Shown here piece after piece: positions 35,581 through 44,759 of a stretch of 53,088 nucleotides of DNA. The notes under the pieces are model-generated. The model saw nothing but the letters and a program-made list of their open reading frames with translations. It was not told the DNA's origin and made no database searches. Positions within the stretch are counted from its first letter, which is position 1. Each line of letters opens with the position of its first letter. The stretch comes from Syntrophomonadaceae bacterium. GTDB taxonomy: Bacteria; Bacillota; Syntrophomonadia; Syntrophomonadales; Syntrophomonadaceae. The position numbers were made by a program, and so were the translations under genes. The stretch is from positions 1 to 53,088 of the forward strand of contig JAQWBP010000011.1 in the NCBI GenBank assembly GCA_028706315.1, given 5' to 3'.

Positions 35581-37108
35581 AAAAGGAATAGTCTACCTGA
35601 TAGGAGCAGGACCAGGTGATCCGGAGTTATTAACTCTGAAGGGCAAAAGAATACTGGAAATAGCTGAAGTTGTTGTCTATGATCGTCTGGTCAGTGATGC
35701 AGTGCTTACTTTTGCTAATCAAGAAGCAGAATTTATTTATGTGGGTAAAGTTTCGGGAAAGCATGCCTTAGCACAAGATGAGATAAACGCTTTACTGGTG
35801 CAAAAAGCAGATGAAAATAAAATTGTTGCCCGGCTTAAAGGTGGTGACCCCTACCTGTTTGGGAGGGGTGGTGAAGAGGCTGCCTATATCAGAGATCATG
35901 GGCATAAATTTGAGGTAGTGCCAGGCATAACTTCTGCTTTAGCAGTACCTGCATATGCTGGGATTCCTGTAACCCATCGGGATGCTACCTCCAGCTTTGC
36001 TATAATAACCGGACACGAAAAACCAGGAAAAAATGAAAGCTCCATCAAATGGAGAGAGATAGCAAATGGTATAGGTACTCTGGTATTTTTAATGGGAGTC
36101 GAAAACCTTGGGTTTATATGTGAACAGTTAATGAAAAATGGCCGTAGTGCTGATACCCCGGTTGCCTTAATAAGATGGGGAACACTTCCAGACCAGGAAG
36201 TTTTGACTGGTAAGCTTGATGATATTGTCGAGAAAGTAAACCAACTGCAATTTAAGCCCCCGGCAGTAATAGTAGTCGGAGAAGTTGTGAATTTGAGGGA
36301 GAAATTAAACTGGGTTGAAAACCGCCCGCTGTGGGGTAAAAAGATAATAGTTACTCGAGCCAGGACCCAGGCCAGCCAGTTAGTTGGCAAAATTCGGAAC
36401 CTGGGTGGACAGGCCATTGAGTATCCTACCATCAAAATAGTCAGGGAAGAAATGCTCCAACCTCTCTACAATGCTTTCAACAATATTGAACACTATAACT
36501 GGATAATATTTACCAGTGTTAATGCGGTGGAAATTTTCTTTGATGAAATGCTGAAGTGTGGTATGGATATTCGCAATTTAAAAGGGATTAAGATATGTGC
36601 TATTGGACCTGCAACTAGAGATACGATTACCAGGCGAGGACTATGTGTTAATGTGGTGCCGGATGAGTACAGAGCAGAGGGAATTCTTAAGGAATTGAGC
36701 CAGGAAATAGAACCTAGCCAATGGATCTTGTTGCCCAGAGCCAGGGATTCCCGGCAAATACTCCCTGATACTATTCGCCAGTGGGGCGCTTCGGTGAATG
36801 AAGTTTATCTATATCGTGCAGTGACTGCCCGCCAGGTGAGCAGCCCTACTAAAGAACTAATTCTTGATGGGCAGGTTGATTATATTACTTTTACTAGTTC
36901 ATCAACAGTTAGTAATTTTGTCAAAATGCTTGGTAAAGAGAATGTGGCACGATTTGATAAACAAGTCAGGGTAGCCTGTATAGGACCTGTAACAGCAGAT
37001 ACAGCTCGGAAAAATGGATTTACAGTGGACATTATACCGAGGGAATACACTATCAATGCCCTCTTGGATGCGATAGTGGAAGAAGTACAGATGGGGAGTG
37101 ATTATTAA
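35573..37108 (+). CDS. cobA-hemD: Fused uroporphyrinogen-III methyltransferase / uroporphyrinogen-III synthase
   Basis: Bifunctional 511-residue protein. Residues 1 to about 245 form the SAM-dependent methyltransferase (SUMT) with VYLIGAGPGDPELLTLKG, VARLKGGDPYLFGRGGEE and GIPVTHRD; it makes precorrin-2. From about residue 255 (KKIIVTRARTQASQLV) comes HemD, which closes and inverts ring D to give uroporphyrinogen III. The fusion is common in clostridia and channels the intermediate towards siroheme. Its stop shares a base with the next start. Confidence 0.96.
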   Translation: MSKKGIVYLIGAGPGDPELLTLKGKRILEIAEVVVYDRLVSDAVLTFANQEAEFIYVGKVSGKHALAQDEINALLVQKADENKIVARLKGGDPYLFGRGGEEAAYIRDHGHKFEVVPGITSALAVPAYAGIPVTHRDATSSFAIITGHEKPGKNESSIKWREIANGIGTLVFLMGVENLGFICEQLMKNGRSADTPVALIRWGTLPDQEVLTGKLDDIVEKVNQLQFKPPAVIVVGEVVNLREKLNWVENRPLWGKKIIVTRARTQASQLVGKIRNLGGQAIEYPTIKIVREEMLQPLYNAFNNIEHYNWIIFTSVNAVEIFFDEMLKCGMDIRNLKGIKICAIGPATRDTITRRGLCVNVVPDEYRAEGILKELSQEIEPSQWILLPRARDSRQILPDTIRQWGASVNEVYLYRAVTARQVSSPTKELILDGQVDYITFTSSSTVSNFVKMLGKENVARFDKQVRVACIGPVTADTARKNGFTVDIIPREYTINALLDAIVEEVQMGSDY

Positions 37109-38286
37109 TGATTGGTTGTACAAAATTACTATGTGGGACAGCTACAGTTTCTGAGGTAATTAAACATAGCGGAGATCAGGGGCAAGAAGTACCCCCACAA
37201 TTATTACAGTTTTCAGATATTGACCGTCCTCTGGTAGTTTGGAATACTACTAACCGTTGTAACTTACGTTGTAAACATTGTTATATTAAAGCGGAAGACC
37301 GACAGTATAGGAGTGAACTGAGTACCGAAGAAGCCCGGAAGTTTATTCTGGATCTGGCTGGAATGAAGGTGCCAGTACTGCTTTTCTCTGGTGGAGAACC
37401 GCTGGTAAGGAAAGATATTTTTGAACTAGGTAAAATGGCATCTGAACTTGGTCTCCGACCAGTTTTATCGACTAACGGTACCCTTATTGATGATAATACG
37501 GCCCAGAAGATAAAAGAGGCTGGGTTTCAATATGTGGGTGTAAGTATTGACGGTTCACCTGCAATACATGATAGTTTCCGTAATAAAGAAGGGGCTTTTT
37601 CGGCAGCTATTAACGGCATCAGGGCAAGTATTAATGCTGGAATCAAAACTGGGATCCGATTTACAGTTAATAAATATAACCAGGCTGATCTTCCTTTCAT
37701 ATTTGACTTAATAGAAAAAGAAAATATACCACGTTTTTGTATGTATCATCTGGTTTATGCGGGTCGGGGTGAAGAGATGGTAAGTATGGATACCAACCGG
37801 GAAGAAAAACGGGAAATACTTGAATATGTCGGCCAAAAAACCTTGGAAATGTACAACCGGGGAGTAGAAGTGGAGATTCTAACTACTGATAATCATGCAG
37901 ATGGGATATTTCTGCTTAATTACATAAAAGAAAATCAGCCGGAACGTGCCGATGAAGTTATCCAATTATTACAGATGCATGGTGGTTGTTCCGCTGGCAC
38001 CAAATTTGCCTGTGTTGATCCGCAGGGGAATGTTCATCCCTGCCAGTTCTGGCAAGATTATAGTCCGGGGAATGTTCGTGAAACCCCATTTAGCAAGATT
38101 TGGACTTCAGATGATGAATTACTAGTAAAGTTACGTGAGAAAGACAAGTACTTAAAAGGTAAATGCAAGGAATGTAAGCATAAAAAACTTTGTTCTGGTT
38201 GCAGAATCAGGGCAAGATCCGTTTATGGTGATTTGTGGGAGGAAGATCCAGCATGTTATTTAACGGAAGAAGAAGTAAAAGGGTAA
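37108..38286 (+). CDS. ahbC: Radical SAM 12,18-didecarboxysiroheme deacetylase (AhbC/NirJ1 type)
   Basis: Radical SAM enzyme of the alternative heme route, expected to remove two acetate side chains from didecarboxysiroheme to give iron-coproporphyrin III. The cluster motif is Cys51-x3-Cys55-x2-Cys58 (CNLRCKHC), with GGEP for SAM. The C-terminal SPASM-like region has FACVDPQGNVHPC and CKECKHKKLCSGC for auxiliary clusters. The N-terminus MIGCTKLLCGT is typical of NirJ1. 392 residues. It and the later ahbD could in principle be exchanged, but length and N-terminus support this reading. Confidence 0.82.
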   Translation: MIGCTKLLCGTATVSEVIKHSGDQGQEVPPQLLQFSDIDRPLVVWNTTNRCNLRCKHCYIKAEDRQYRSELSTEEARKFILDLAGMKVPVLLFSGGEPLVRKDIFELGKMASELGLRPVLSTNGTLIDDNTAQKIKEAGFQYVGVSIDGSPAIHDSFRNKEGAFSAAINGIRASINAGIKTGIRFTVNKYNQADLPFIFDLIEKENIPRFCMYHLVYAGRGEEMVSMDTNREEKREILEYVGQKTLEMYNRGVEVEILTTDNHADGIFLLNYIKENQPERADEVIQLLQMHGGCSAGTKFACVDPQGNVHPCQFWQDYSPGNVRETPFSKIWTSDDELLVKLREKDKYLKGKCKECKHKKLCSGCRIRARSVYGDLWEEDPACYLTEEEVKG

Positions 38287-38297
38287 GGTGATAAAGA

Positions 38298-39281
38298 ATG
38301 GACAATTTTCCTACATTACGCATGAGAAGATTACGCAGTAACGAAACTATTCGCAGCATGGTAAGAGAAACTGAATTATCTGTAAATGACTTTATCTATC
38401 CTCTCTTTGTTGTTTATGGGCGAGACAAAAAGATACCTATACCTTCTATGCCGGGAATATATCAGTTCTCAGTAGACAAGTTAAAAGACGAGATACTAGA
38501 GCTAAAGGAACTGGGAGTGCCGTCAGTAATGCTTTTCGGAATTCCAGAAACTAAGGATAGTATGGGCAGCTCTGGATACCAGGACAATGGGGTTGTTCAG
38601 GAAGCAGTAAAGTTAATTAAAGATACTGCGCCTGAATTAATGGTTATTACTGATGTATGCATGTGCGAGTATACTGACCACGGACATTGTGGGCTCATTG
38701 ATGCAGATGGTACTGTTAATAACGATGCTTCTTTAGAGCTCCTTGCTAAAGAAGCCCTATCCCACGCCAAAGCAGGCTGTGACATGGTTGCGCCTTCTGA
38801 TATGATGGACGGCAGGGTTGGGTTTATAAGAAAATGTCTGGATGATAATAACTATTCTCAAATACCTATAATGGCTTATTCAGCTAAATATTGTTCCAGT
38901 TTTTATGGACCATTTCGTGATGCAGCTGATTCTGCACCTAAATTTGGCGATCGTAAGACTTATCAGATGGATCCTCCTAATATTCTGGAAGCATTACGAG
39001 AAGTCAGTCTGGATATACAGGAAGGTGCAGATATAGTTATGGTCAAGCCTGCCATGGCTTATCTGGATGTAATTAAGGCGGTCAAAGAGAAATTTGGTTA
39101 TCCAACTACGGCCTACAATGTTAGCGGTGAATATTCAATGATAAAAGCTGCTGGAGCCTGCGGCTGGATAGATGAACAGAGGGTTATGAAAGAAGTTTTA
39201 ACTTCAATCAAGAGAGCGGGTGCCGATTTAATCATCAGTTATTTTGCTAAAGATATAGCTCGTGTTTTAAGCAGAAAATAA
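38298..39281 (+). CDS. hemB: Delta-aminolevulinic acid dehydratase
   Basis: Condenses two aminolevulinates into porphobilinogen. 327 residues. Metal ligands are in [14 protein letters not shown], indicating a zinc-type enzyme; Lys250 in [10 protein letters not shown] forms the substrate Schiff base, and [16 protein letters not shown] holds the second active-site lysine. It lies inside the heme operon between the two radical SAM genes, as in heliobacterial clusters. Confidence 0.97.
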   Translation: MDNFPTLRMRRLRSNETIRSMVRETELSVNDFIYPLFVVYGRDKKIPIPSMPGIYQFSVDKLKDEILELKELGVPSVMLFGIPETKDSMGSSGYQDNGVVQEAVKLIKDTAPELMVITDVCMCEYTDHGHCGLIDADGTVNNDASLELLAKEALSHAKAGCDMVAPSDMMDGRVGFIRKCLDDNNYSQIPIMAYSAKYCSSFYGPFRDAADSAPKFGDRKTYQMDPPNILEALREVSLDIQEGADIVMVKPAMAYLDVIKAVKEKFGYPTTAYNVSGEYSMIKAAGACGWIDEQRVMKEVLTSIKRAGADLIISYFAKDIARVLSRK

Positions 39282-39400
39282 TACTCCATCATTTTTATAT
39301 TCTTGCAACAATACATAAAAGAACAAATTCCTCTATAGATTCACCATAAACACATATTTGCTAATCGGTTATTTCGCATAGAAAAATTTATTATTAGGCG

Positions 39401-39510
39401 ATCAGAGGTTCAGGGAAGTAACAGCTTACCCCTGATACCTCTGATAGAGCCATACGTAATTTGTTGTATGGAGGTGGAAGTTGATAGATACTAGTCAAGT
39501 AACCGACTAG
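39401..39510 (+). promoter_or_regulatory. Three-hairpin leader before ahbD
   Basis: Hairpin 1 pairs ATCAGAGGT+TCAGGG (39401-39415) with CCCTGA+ACCTCTGAT (39430-39445), one bulge. Hairpin 2 pairs CCATAC (39450-39455) with GTATGG (39466-39471). Hairpin 3 pairs CTAGTC (39491-39496) with GACTAG (39505-39510). None ends in a T run. The ahbD start codon is only 20 bases on and has a poor RBS, so the structure may regulate translation or RNA stability. The rest of 39282-39400 is A/T-rich and featureless. Confidence 0.55.
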
Positions 39511-39530
39511 GTAAGCTATTAGCGAGAATT

Positions 39531-40535
39531 ATGCTCGTATCATGGAATTCCACTAATAACTGTAATATGTTCTGTGATCATTGTTATCGTGATGCAGGGG
39601 CTACACTCGCAGACGAACTCACAACTGATCAGGCTAAAAAACTTATCCGAGAAATAAAAAAAGCTGGTTTCAAGATAATGATATTTAGTGGAGGAGAACC
39701 TCTGCTACGTTCAGATATTTATGAGTTAGGCAATTATGCGACAAAACTAGGTTTAAGGGCAGTCTTAGGGACCAACGGGAGCTTGATTACAGGTGATGTT
39801 GCTTTAAGCCTTAAGCAGGCTGGTTTTATGGCGGCAGGGGTAAGTCTTGATAGCCTCGATCCGGATAAAAATGATAAATTTCGTAAACTAGAAAATGCTT
39901 TTGCTCGAACAGTTGAAGGTATGCGTTATCTCAAGGAGGCAGAACTTCCTTTCCAGATTCACACTACAGTGATGGATTGGAATGTTGCCGAACTGGAAGC
40001 GCTAACTGATTTTGCTGTTACTATTGGTGCTATGGCACATCATGTTTTCTTTCTAGTACCAACTGGTCGTGGTGCGAATATCGAAGAAGAAGCCTTGCGT
40101 AAAGTTGAATATGAGAAAACCATTGCTCGCTTAATGGAAAAACAAAAACAAGTTGATATAGAAATAAAGCCAACCTGTGCCCCACAATTTATACGCGTGG
40201 CTGAGAAAAAAGGCGTCACGGTACGTTTTAGCCGGGGATGCTTGGCCGGCATAAGCTATTGCATAATAAGTCCTAGAGGAGATGTTCAGCCGTGTGCTTA
40301 CCTTGATATACCTCTGGGAAATGTTAAAGAACAAGCCTTTGATAAAATATGGCTTGAGAGTCCGATGCTTAAAGAGTTAAGGTCTCAGCAGTACAAAGGT
40401 AAATGTGGAATATGCGATTTTAAAGACAAATGTGGAGGGTGTCGCGCCCGGGCTTATTATTATAGTAACGGTGATTATATGGCAGAAGATGAGTGGTGTC
40501 TTTATCGACCTAAAGGGGCCAATAATCATGAATAA
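39531..40535 (+). CDS. ahbD: Radical SAM heme synthase (AhbD/NirJ2 type)
   Basis: Expected last step of the alternative route: oxidative decarboxylation of two propionates of iron-coproporphyrin III to vinyls, giving heme b. 334 residues, N-terminus MLVSWNSTNNC typical of NirJ2, cluster motif Cys11-x3-Cys15-x2-Cys18, GGEP, and a C-terminal auxiliary cluster region CGICDFKDKCGGC. The RBS is weak (GCGAGA) and the preceding 110 bases fold strongly. Overlaps ahbA by 8 bases. The assignment of AhbD versus AhbC rests on family resemblance. Confidence 0.8.
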   Translation: MLVSWNSTNNCNMFCDHCYRDAGATLADELTTDQAKKLIREIKKAGFKIMIFSGGEPLLRSDIYELGNYATKLGLRAVLGTNGSLITGDVALSLKQAGFMAAGVSLDSLDPDKNDKFRKLENAFARTVEGMRYLKEAELPFQIHTTVMDWNVAELEALTDFAVTIGAMAHHVFFLVPTGRGANIEEEALRKVEYEKTIARLMEKQKQVDIEIKPTCAPQFIRVAEKKGVTVRFSRGCLAGISYCIISPRGDVQPCAYLDIPLGNVKEQAFDKIWLESPMLKELRSQQYKGKCGICDFKDKCGGCRARAYYYSNGDYMAEDEWCLYRPKGANNHE

Positions 40536-40998
40536 ACTAACATGGTTGGATAAACAAATATTAAATATACTGCAAAAAGAATTTCCCCTAAGCGAAAAAC
40601 CATACGAGGAAATAGCGTTACGCTTAAATATCTCAGAAAATGAAGTATTACAAAGGATTAAAGAGCTGAAAGATAACGGAATTATTCGCCGGATAGGGGC
40701 GGTTATGGAATCAAAGAAACTTGGCTTTTATTCTACTTTATGTGCCTGCAAAGTACCAGAAGATAGGATCGCAAAGGTAGCTTTAGTAATAAATAATGAA
40801 AAAGGCGTGACTCATAATTACATTCGGGATCACTACTATAACCTCTGGTTTACACTTACAGTTTCATCAGCTGAATCGGCTGATAAGATAATAAAAAATA
40901 TAGAACAGGAACTGCATATCGATATAAAAAGCATGCCGGCATTAAAAGTATATAAGATAAAAGTTTTATTCGAAATGGGTGAAACAGATGCTTTATGA
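40528..40998 (+). CDS. ahbA: Siroheme decarboxylase subunit AhbA
   Basis: With AhbB forms the heterodimer decarboxylating siroheme to 12,18-didecarboxysiroheme. 156 residues: an AsnC/Lrp-like HTH fold (LDKQILNILQKEFPLSEKPY, then ENEVLQRIKELKDNGIIRRIGAVM) followed by an RAM-like heme-binding domain. I take the ATG at 40528 with AAAGGGG ahead; the frame is open further upstream only because it overlaps ahbD. HTH-like residues are inherited and need not mean DNA binding. Confidence 0.88.
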   Translation: MNKLTWLDKQILNILQKEFPLSEKPYEEIALRLNISENEVLQRIKELKDNGIIRRIGAVMESKKLGFYSTLCACKVPEDRIAKVALVINNEKGVTHNYIRDHYYNLWFTLTVSSAESADKIIKNIEQELHIDIKSMPALKVYKIKVLFEMGETDAL

Positions 40999-41455
40999 CA
41001 AAATCGATTTGGAGATAATCAAGCTGTTACAAAAAGAAATTCCACTGGAATCGAGACCATACCTAAGACTTGCAGAACAATTAGGTATTAGTGAAGCGGA
41101 AATAGTAAGGCGTATTAAAGTAATGAAAGATAAGGGAGTAATCAGGAGATTTGGCGCTACCTTAAATCACCGCAAGGCTGGGTTTACCATCAATGCAATG
41201 GTGGGATGGAAGGTAGACTTATCAATAGCAGACCAGGCTGGGAGTATCATGGCCAGCTTTAATGAGGTGAGTCATTGTTATCTGCGAGATGTTCCTAAGG
41301 AGTTTGGTTATAGTATGTTTACCATGATTCATACTTATAGCGAAGAAAAACTGGGTGAGATAATTCAAAAAATTAGTAATGGTACTGGTATAGACGATTT
41401 TAAAGTTATAAGGACTATTAAAGAATTAAAAAAAACTAGTATGGTTTATTATTAA
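40979..41455 (+). CDS. ahbB: Siroheme decarboxylase subunit AhbB
   Basis: Second siroheme decarboxylase subunit, 158 residues, clearly paralogous to AhbA (IIKLLQKEIPLESRPYLRLA; IKVMKDKGVIRRFGATLNH). HYLRD-type segment CYLRDVPKEFGYSMFTMIH holds residues linked to heme binding in the family. Starts at GTG (40979) or ATG (40988), overlapping ahbA by 20 bases with little RBS, so coupling is likely. Confidence 0.88.
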   Translation: MKQMLYDKIDLEIIKLLQKEIPLESRPYLRLAEQLGISEAEIVRRIKVMKDKGVIRRFGATLNHRKAGFTINAMVGWKVDLSIADQAGSIMASFNEVSHCYLRDVPKEFGYSMFTMIHTYSEEKLGEIIQKISNGTGIDDFKVIRTIKELKKTSMVYY

Positions 41456-41617
41456 ATGTGCCAGCTAGTGTGATATGTGGGGGTTAACTACACCTTTTTT
41501 TGAAATTTAGTAAGTTAGTGGCTTAACGCGAATGAAATTTTTAAAATTCATTTCATATAAGAATTAACAGTTATAATTACAGACATTTCCAATAAATATA
41601 GTAAAAGGAGGATAATT

Positions 41618-42907
41618 ATGCTTAACTGTAACAAATCTGAAGAACTTTTTGCAATGGCTAAAGACCTTATACCTGGTGGAGTTAATAGTCCGGTACGTGC
41701 ATTTAAATCAGTAGGTCGGAATCCTCTGTTCATTAAAAAGGGTAGTGGCTCCAGAATTTATGATGTTGATGGCAACGAATTTATTGACTATGTTTGTTCC
41801 TGGGGCCCATTAATTTTAGGCCACAGCCACCCGGCGGTTATTCAGGCAGTATGCGCAGCGGCGGAACAGGGAACTAGTTACGGAGCCCCATGTGAGAAAG
41901 AAATTGAGTTGGCACGCCTTATATGTGAGGCAATACCTTCAATTGATAAAGTACGAATGGTGAATTCAGGTACAGAAGCGACCATGAGTGCGGTAAGACT
42001 GGCCAGGGGATATACAGGCCGAGATAAGATAGTTAAATTTGAAGGATGTTACCATGGTCATGCAGATAGTTTCTTGATTCAGGCAGGCTCAGGATTATTA
42101 ACTGCAGGTATACCTACCAGTCCGGGGGTACCAGCAGAGTCAGCCCGTAATACACTGGTGGCAAAGTATAATGATTTGGATTCCGTACATAAAATATTTG
42201 AGCAGTCTGGTGATAAAATTGCAGCTGTAATTATAGAACCAGTAGCTGGAAACATGGGAATAGTTTTGCCGGATGTTGAGTTTTTAAAGGGTATTCGTGA
42301 AATTACAGAAAAATATGACAGCCTTCTGATTTTTGATGAAGTAATAACTGGTTTTAGGACATGTTATGGCGGATTTCAGAATTATATTGGCATTAAGCCT
42401 GACTTAACTACTCTTGGTAAAATAATTGGAGGCGGACTGCCCGTCGGAGCATATGGTGGCCGTAAAGATATCATGGATCGAATTGCTCCAGAAGGTGATG
42501 TTTATCAGGCTGGAACCTTGTCAGGTAATCCTCTAGCTATGGCAGCAGGAGTTGCGGCACTTCAAACCCTTAAAGGTGCAGATTGGTACGACCAGCTTGA
42601 AAAAACTGCATCCCTACTCATAAATCAGCTAAAGACAGTATTTAAGAGTCACAACCGGAATTATGCTATAAACCGTCTGGGCTCAATGTTTTGTATATTT
42701 TTCACCGAACAGGAAGTTAAAGATTATGCGGCAGTAAAGAGCTGTAATACCGAAGAGTATGCGCGGTATTATCGTGCAGTTCTGGAGCAAGGAATATATT
42801 TCCCGCCAGCCCAATTTGAGGTTAGCTTTGTCTCATGTGCTCACAATTTACAGGATGTCGAAAAAACGGTTGATGCTGTAGATAAGGCTCTAGATAAAAT
42901 CTCCTAG
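41618..42907 (+). CDS. hemL: Glutamate-1-semialdehyde aminotransferase
   Basis: PLP enzyme turning glutamate-1-semialdehyde into aminolevulinate, taking HemA's product. 429 residues with [38 protein letters not shown] and the PLP lysine Lys268 in [18 protein letters not shown] precedes the ATG. A 162-base gap after ahbB contains a TATAAT at 41572-41577, so it may have its own promoter besides read-through. Confidence 0.97.
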   Translation: MLNCNKSEELFAMAKDLIPGGVNSPVRAFKSVGRNPLFIKKGSGSRIYDVDGNEFIDYVCSWGPLILGHSHPAVIQAVCAAAEQGTSYGAPCEKEIELARLICEAIPSIDKVRMVNSGTEATMSAVRLARGYTGRDKIVKFEGCYHGHADSFLIQAGSGLLTAGIPTSPGVPAESARNTLVAKYNDLDSVHKIFEQSGDKIAAVIIEPVAGNMGIVLPDVEFLKGIREITEKYDSLLIFDEVITGFRTCYGGFQNYIGIKPDLTTLGKIIGGGLPVGAYGGRKDIMDRIAPEGDVYQAGTLSGNPLAMAAGVAALQTLKGADWYDQLEKTASLLINQLKTVFKSHNRNYAINRLGSMFCIFFTEQEVKDYAAVKSCNTEEYARYYRAVLEQGIYFPPAQFEVSFVSCAHNLQDVEKTVDAVDKALDKIS

Positions 42908-42920
42908 AGGAGGAAATTCA

Positions 42921-43697
42921 GTGGAAAACACAGGAACTTGGGAATGGTTTGTTAAAAAATTTGAACTTATAAGCAAAATCGATCTGAATGCCTACAAAAG
43001 ACCCCAGATGGAACGCCAGATAAACAGTTTTATGCGGTCAGTTAATAGCCCAGATTATATAAGCTTTATCAATACACTGAAAACTGAAAAAGATATCTAC
43101 CAGAATTTCGTTGAGCATATAACCATTAATGTCTCAGAATTCTTTCGTAACCCTAATCACTGGCAAGTATTAGAAAATAAAATTATTCCGCTCCTGGCCA
43201 AAAAAAATAGCCTGAAAGTATGGAGTGCAGGATGTTCGACAGGGGAAGAACCTTATTCGTTAGCTATGCTACTCCAAGAAAAAAGAATTAATTTAGCCGA
43301 AAGGATTCTTGCCACAGATATAGATAAAGAAGTCCTGAGAAAGGCAGCCCTGGGTTTGTACCAGGAAAAGAACATTCAGGGGGTGCCTGCTAAATATTTA
43401 AGTCGGTACTTTTTGAAGGAAGATAACAATTTCCGCGTAAGTAATGAAATAAAAAATATGATCAAGTTTCAACATCATGATCTACTTAAAGATATGATCC
43501 CTCGGGATTATGACCTTATTTTATGCAGAAATGTAGTCATATATTTTACTGAAGAAACTAAAGAAAAGTTATATAAAAAATTCGCCAGCGGCCTAAAAAG
43601 CAAAGGTGTACTATTTATTGGAAGTACTGAACAAATTTTTCAGGCCAAGGAGCTGGGAATCAAATCCATAGCTACATTTTTCTACCAGAAAGAATGA
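42921..43697 (+). CDS. cheR: CheR-type protein methyltransferase
   Basis: SAM-dependent glutamate methyltransferase of chemoreceptors, 258 residues. An N-terminal helical domain is followed by NVSEFFRNPNHWQVLE and the SAM site WSAGCSTGEEPYSLAM, then DIDKEVLRKA and LILCRNVVIYF. It starts at GTG with AGAGGAGG ahead, 13 bases after hemL, so it is co-transcribed with heme synthesis. No other chemotaxis gene is near, which is an odd context; the target may be receptors encoded elsewhere. Confidence 0.92.
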   Translation: MENTGTWEWFVKKFELISKIDLNAYKRPQMERQINSFMRSVNSPDYISFINTLKTEKDIYQNFVEHITINVSEFFRNPNHWQVLENKIIPLLAKKNSLKVWSAGCSTGEEPYSLAMLLQEKRINLAERILATDIDKEVLRKAALGLYQEKNIQGVPAKYLSRYFLKEDNNFRVSNEIKNMIKFQHHDLLKDMIPRDYDLILCRNVVIYFTEETKEKLYKKFASGLKSKGVLFIGSTEQIFQAKELGIKSIATFFYQKE

Positions 43698-43844
43698 ATA
43701 TAGGATCAAAAAAAGTCATAAATATAGAAAAAATGTCATTTGTTCAAAAAAGCAGGAAATATAACATAAATAGCGAAATTAGTATTTGATAATATATATA
43801 AGGTTAAATGTGCCAAAAAATAGAGAGATAATTTTTGGTGGTAA

Positions 43845-43859
43845 ATTGCCTCAGGCAAA
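43845..43859. repeat. Small palindrome before etfB
   Basis: ATTGCC-TCA-GGCAAA, about 110 bases before etfB. The 264-base gap otherwise holds an A/T-rich tract with repeated TA and no recognised element; the etf promoter should lie in it. Confidence 0.35.
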
Positions 43860-43967
43860 AAATATATATATATACTCATGGGGGTGATGGGGAAGTATAT
43901 CAGTTTTATGGGAGTGTAAGCTAAAATAGCAACCCAAGAAGGTATTAGAAGAAAAGGAGGAATGAAA

Positions 43968-44720
43968 TTGAAGGTTCTCGTATGTGTTAAGCAAACATTT
44001 GACACAGAAGCTAAGATTGAATTAAAGGATGGCAAAATTTCAGAGGCAGGTATTAATTTAATTATTAATCCCTATGATGAAGTTGCAGTTGAAGGTGGAA
44101 TTCAGCTAAAAGAGAAAAAAATAGCCGACGAAGTAGTAGTTGTTGCTGCTGGTTCGGATAAGGCTATGGATGCAATTCGTACCGCTTTAGCCATGGGTGC
44201 CGATAGAGGAATACTGGTAAAGCAGGATTCTGCTGCTGATGAGTATGCTAGAGCTGTTGCTTTAGCCGCTGTAATTAAAGAAGAGAACCCTGAATTGGTT
44301 CTTGCAGGCCATGTTGCTGCTGATGATGGCTCTTCTCAGGTGCCAACTCGTGTAGCTGAAATTCTTGGTTTCCCCCATGTAAATGTTATAACCAACCTGG
44401 AATTAGCAGATGGCAAAGCAGTTTGCACGAGTGAGGCAGATGGAGGAACTCAGGTTACCGAAGTTAGTCTGCCGGCTGTAGTATCCAGCCAGGTTAGCTG
44501 GAATGAACCCCGTTATCCTTCTATGAAGGGGATTATGCAAGCGAAGAAAAAACCCGTTTCTACAGTAGATGCTGTAGCTGCTGAGAATAAAGTGGCCATC
44601 GTTGAGGTTGGCTTACCTCCTGCAAAAACTGCGGGTATTAAGCTCGAAGAAGAACCTGACGTAGCTGCAGTTAAGCTGGCAGATTGGATGAAGAATACTG
44701 TTAAAGTAGAAGTAAAATAA
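43968..44720 (+). CDS. etfB: Electron-transfer flavoprotein, beta subunit
   Basis: Small ETF subunit binding AMP or a second FAD; with EtfA it takes electrons from acyl-CoA dehydrogenases. I favour the TTG at 43968 (MKVLVCVKQTFDTEAKI): AAGGAGG ends 7 bases ahead of it but only 1 base ahead of the ATG at 43962. Length 250. Typical stretches are INPYDEVAVEGG, AADDGSSQVP and VVSSQVSWNEPRYPS. First gene of the etfB-etfA-oxidoreductase unit. Confidence 0.95.
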   Translation: MKVLVCVKQTFDTEAKIELKDGKISEAGINLIINPYDEVAVEGGIQLKEKKIADEVVVVAAGSDKAMDAIRTALAMGADRGILVKQDSAADEYARAVALAAVIKEENPELVLAGHVAADDGSSQVPTRVAEILGFPHVNVITNLELADGKAVCTSEADGGTQVTEVSLPAVVSSQVSWNEPRYPSMKGIMQAKKKPVSTVDAVAAENKVAIVEVGLPPAKTAGIKLEEEPDVAAVKLADWMKNTVKVEVK

Positions 44721-44759
44721 GTTTACTGAATTTGGTTTTCTTGAAAAGGAGGGTAATAA

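Noticed and set aside
35896-36435. Antisense frame (179 codons) inside cobA-hemD
   Set aside because: Shadow of a certain gene; no start signal or recognisable domain.
40405-40527. N-terminal extension of AhbA inside ahbD
   Set aside because: Out-of-frame overlap with conserved ahbD codons; the ATG at 40528 has an RBS and gives the family-typical N-terminus.
37108-41455. Heme d1 biosynthesis (nirJ/nirD/nirL naming)
   Set aside because: The same families serve siroheme-dependent heme b synthesis; no cd1 nitrite reductase, nirE or nirF is present, and the hem genes form one operon with them.
41536-41556. Possible inverted repeat before hemL
   Set aside because: The arms GAATGAAATTTT and AAAATTCATTTC are only partly complementary; it is probably A/T-rich chance.
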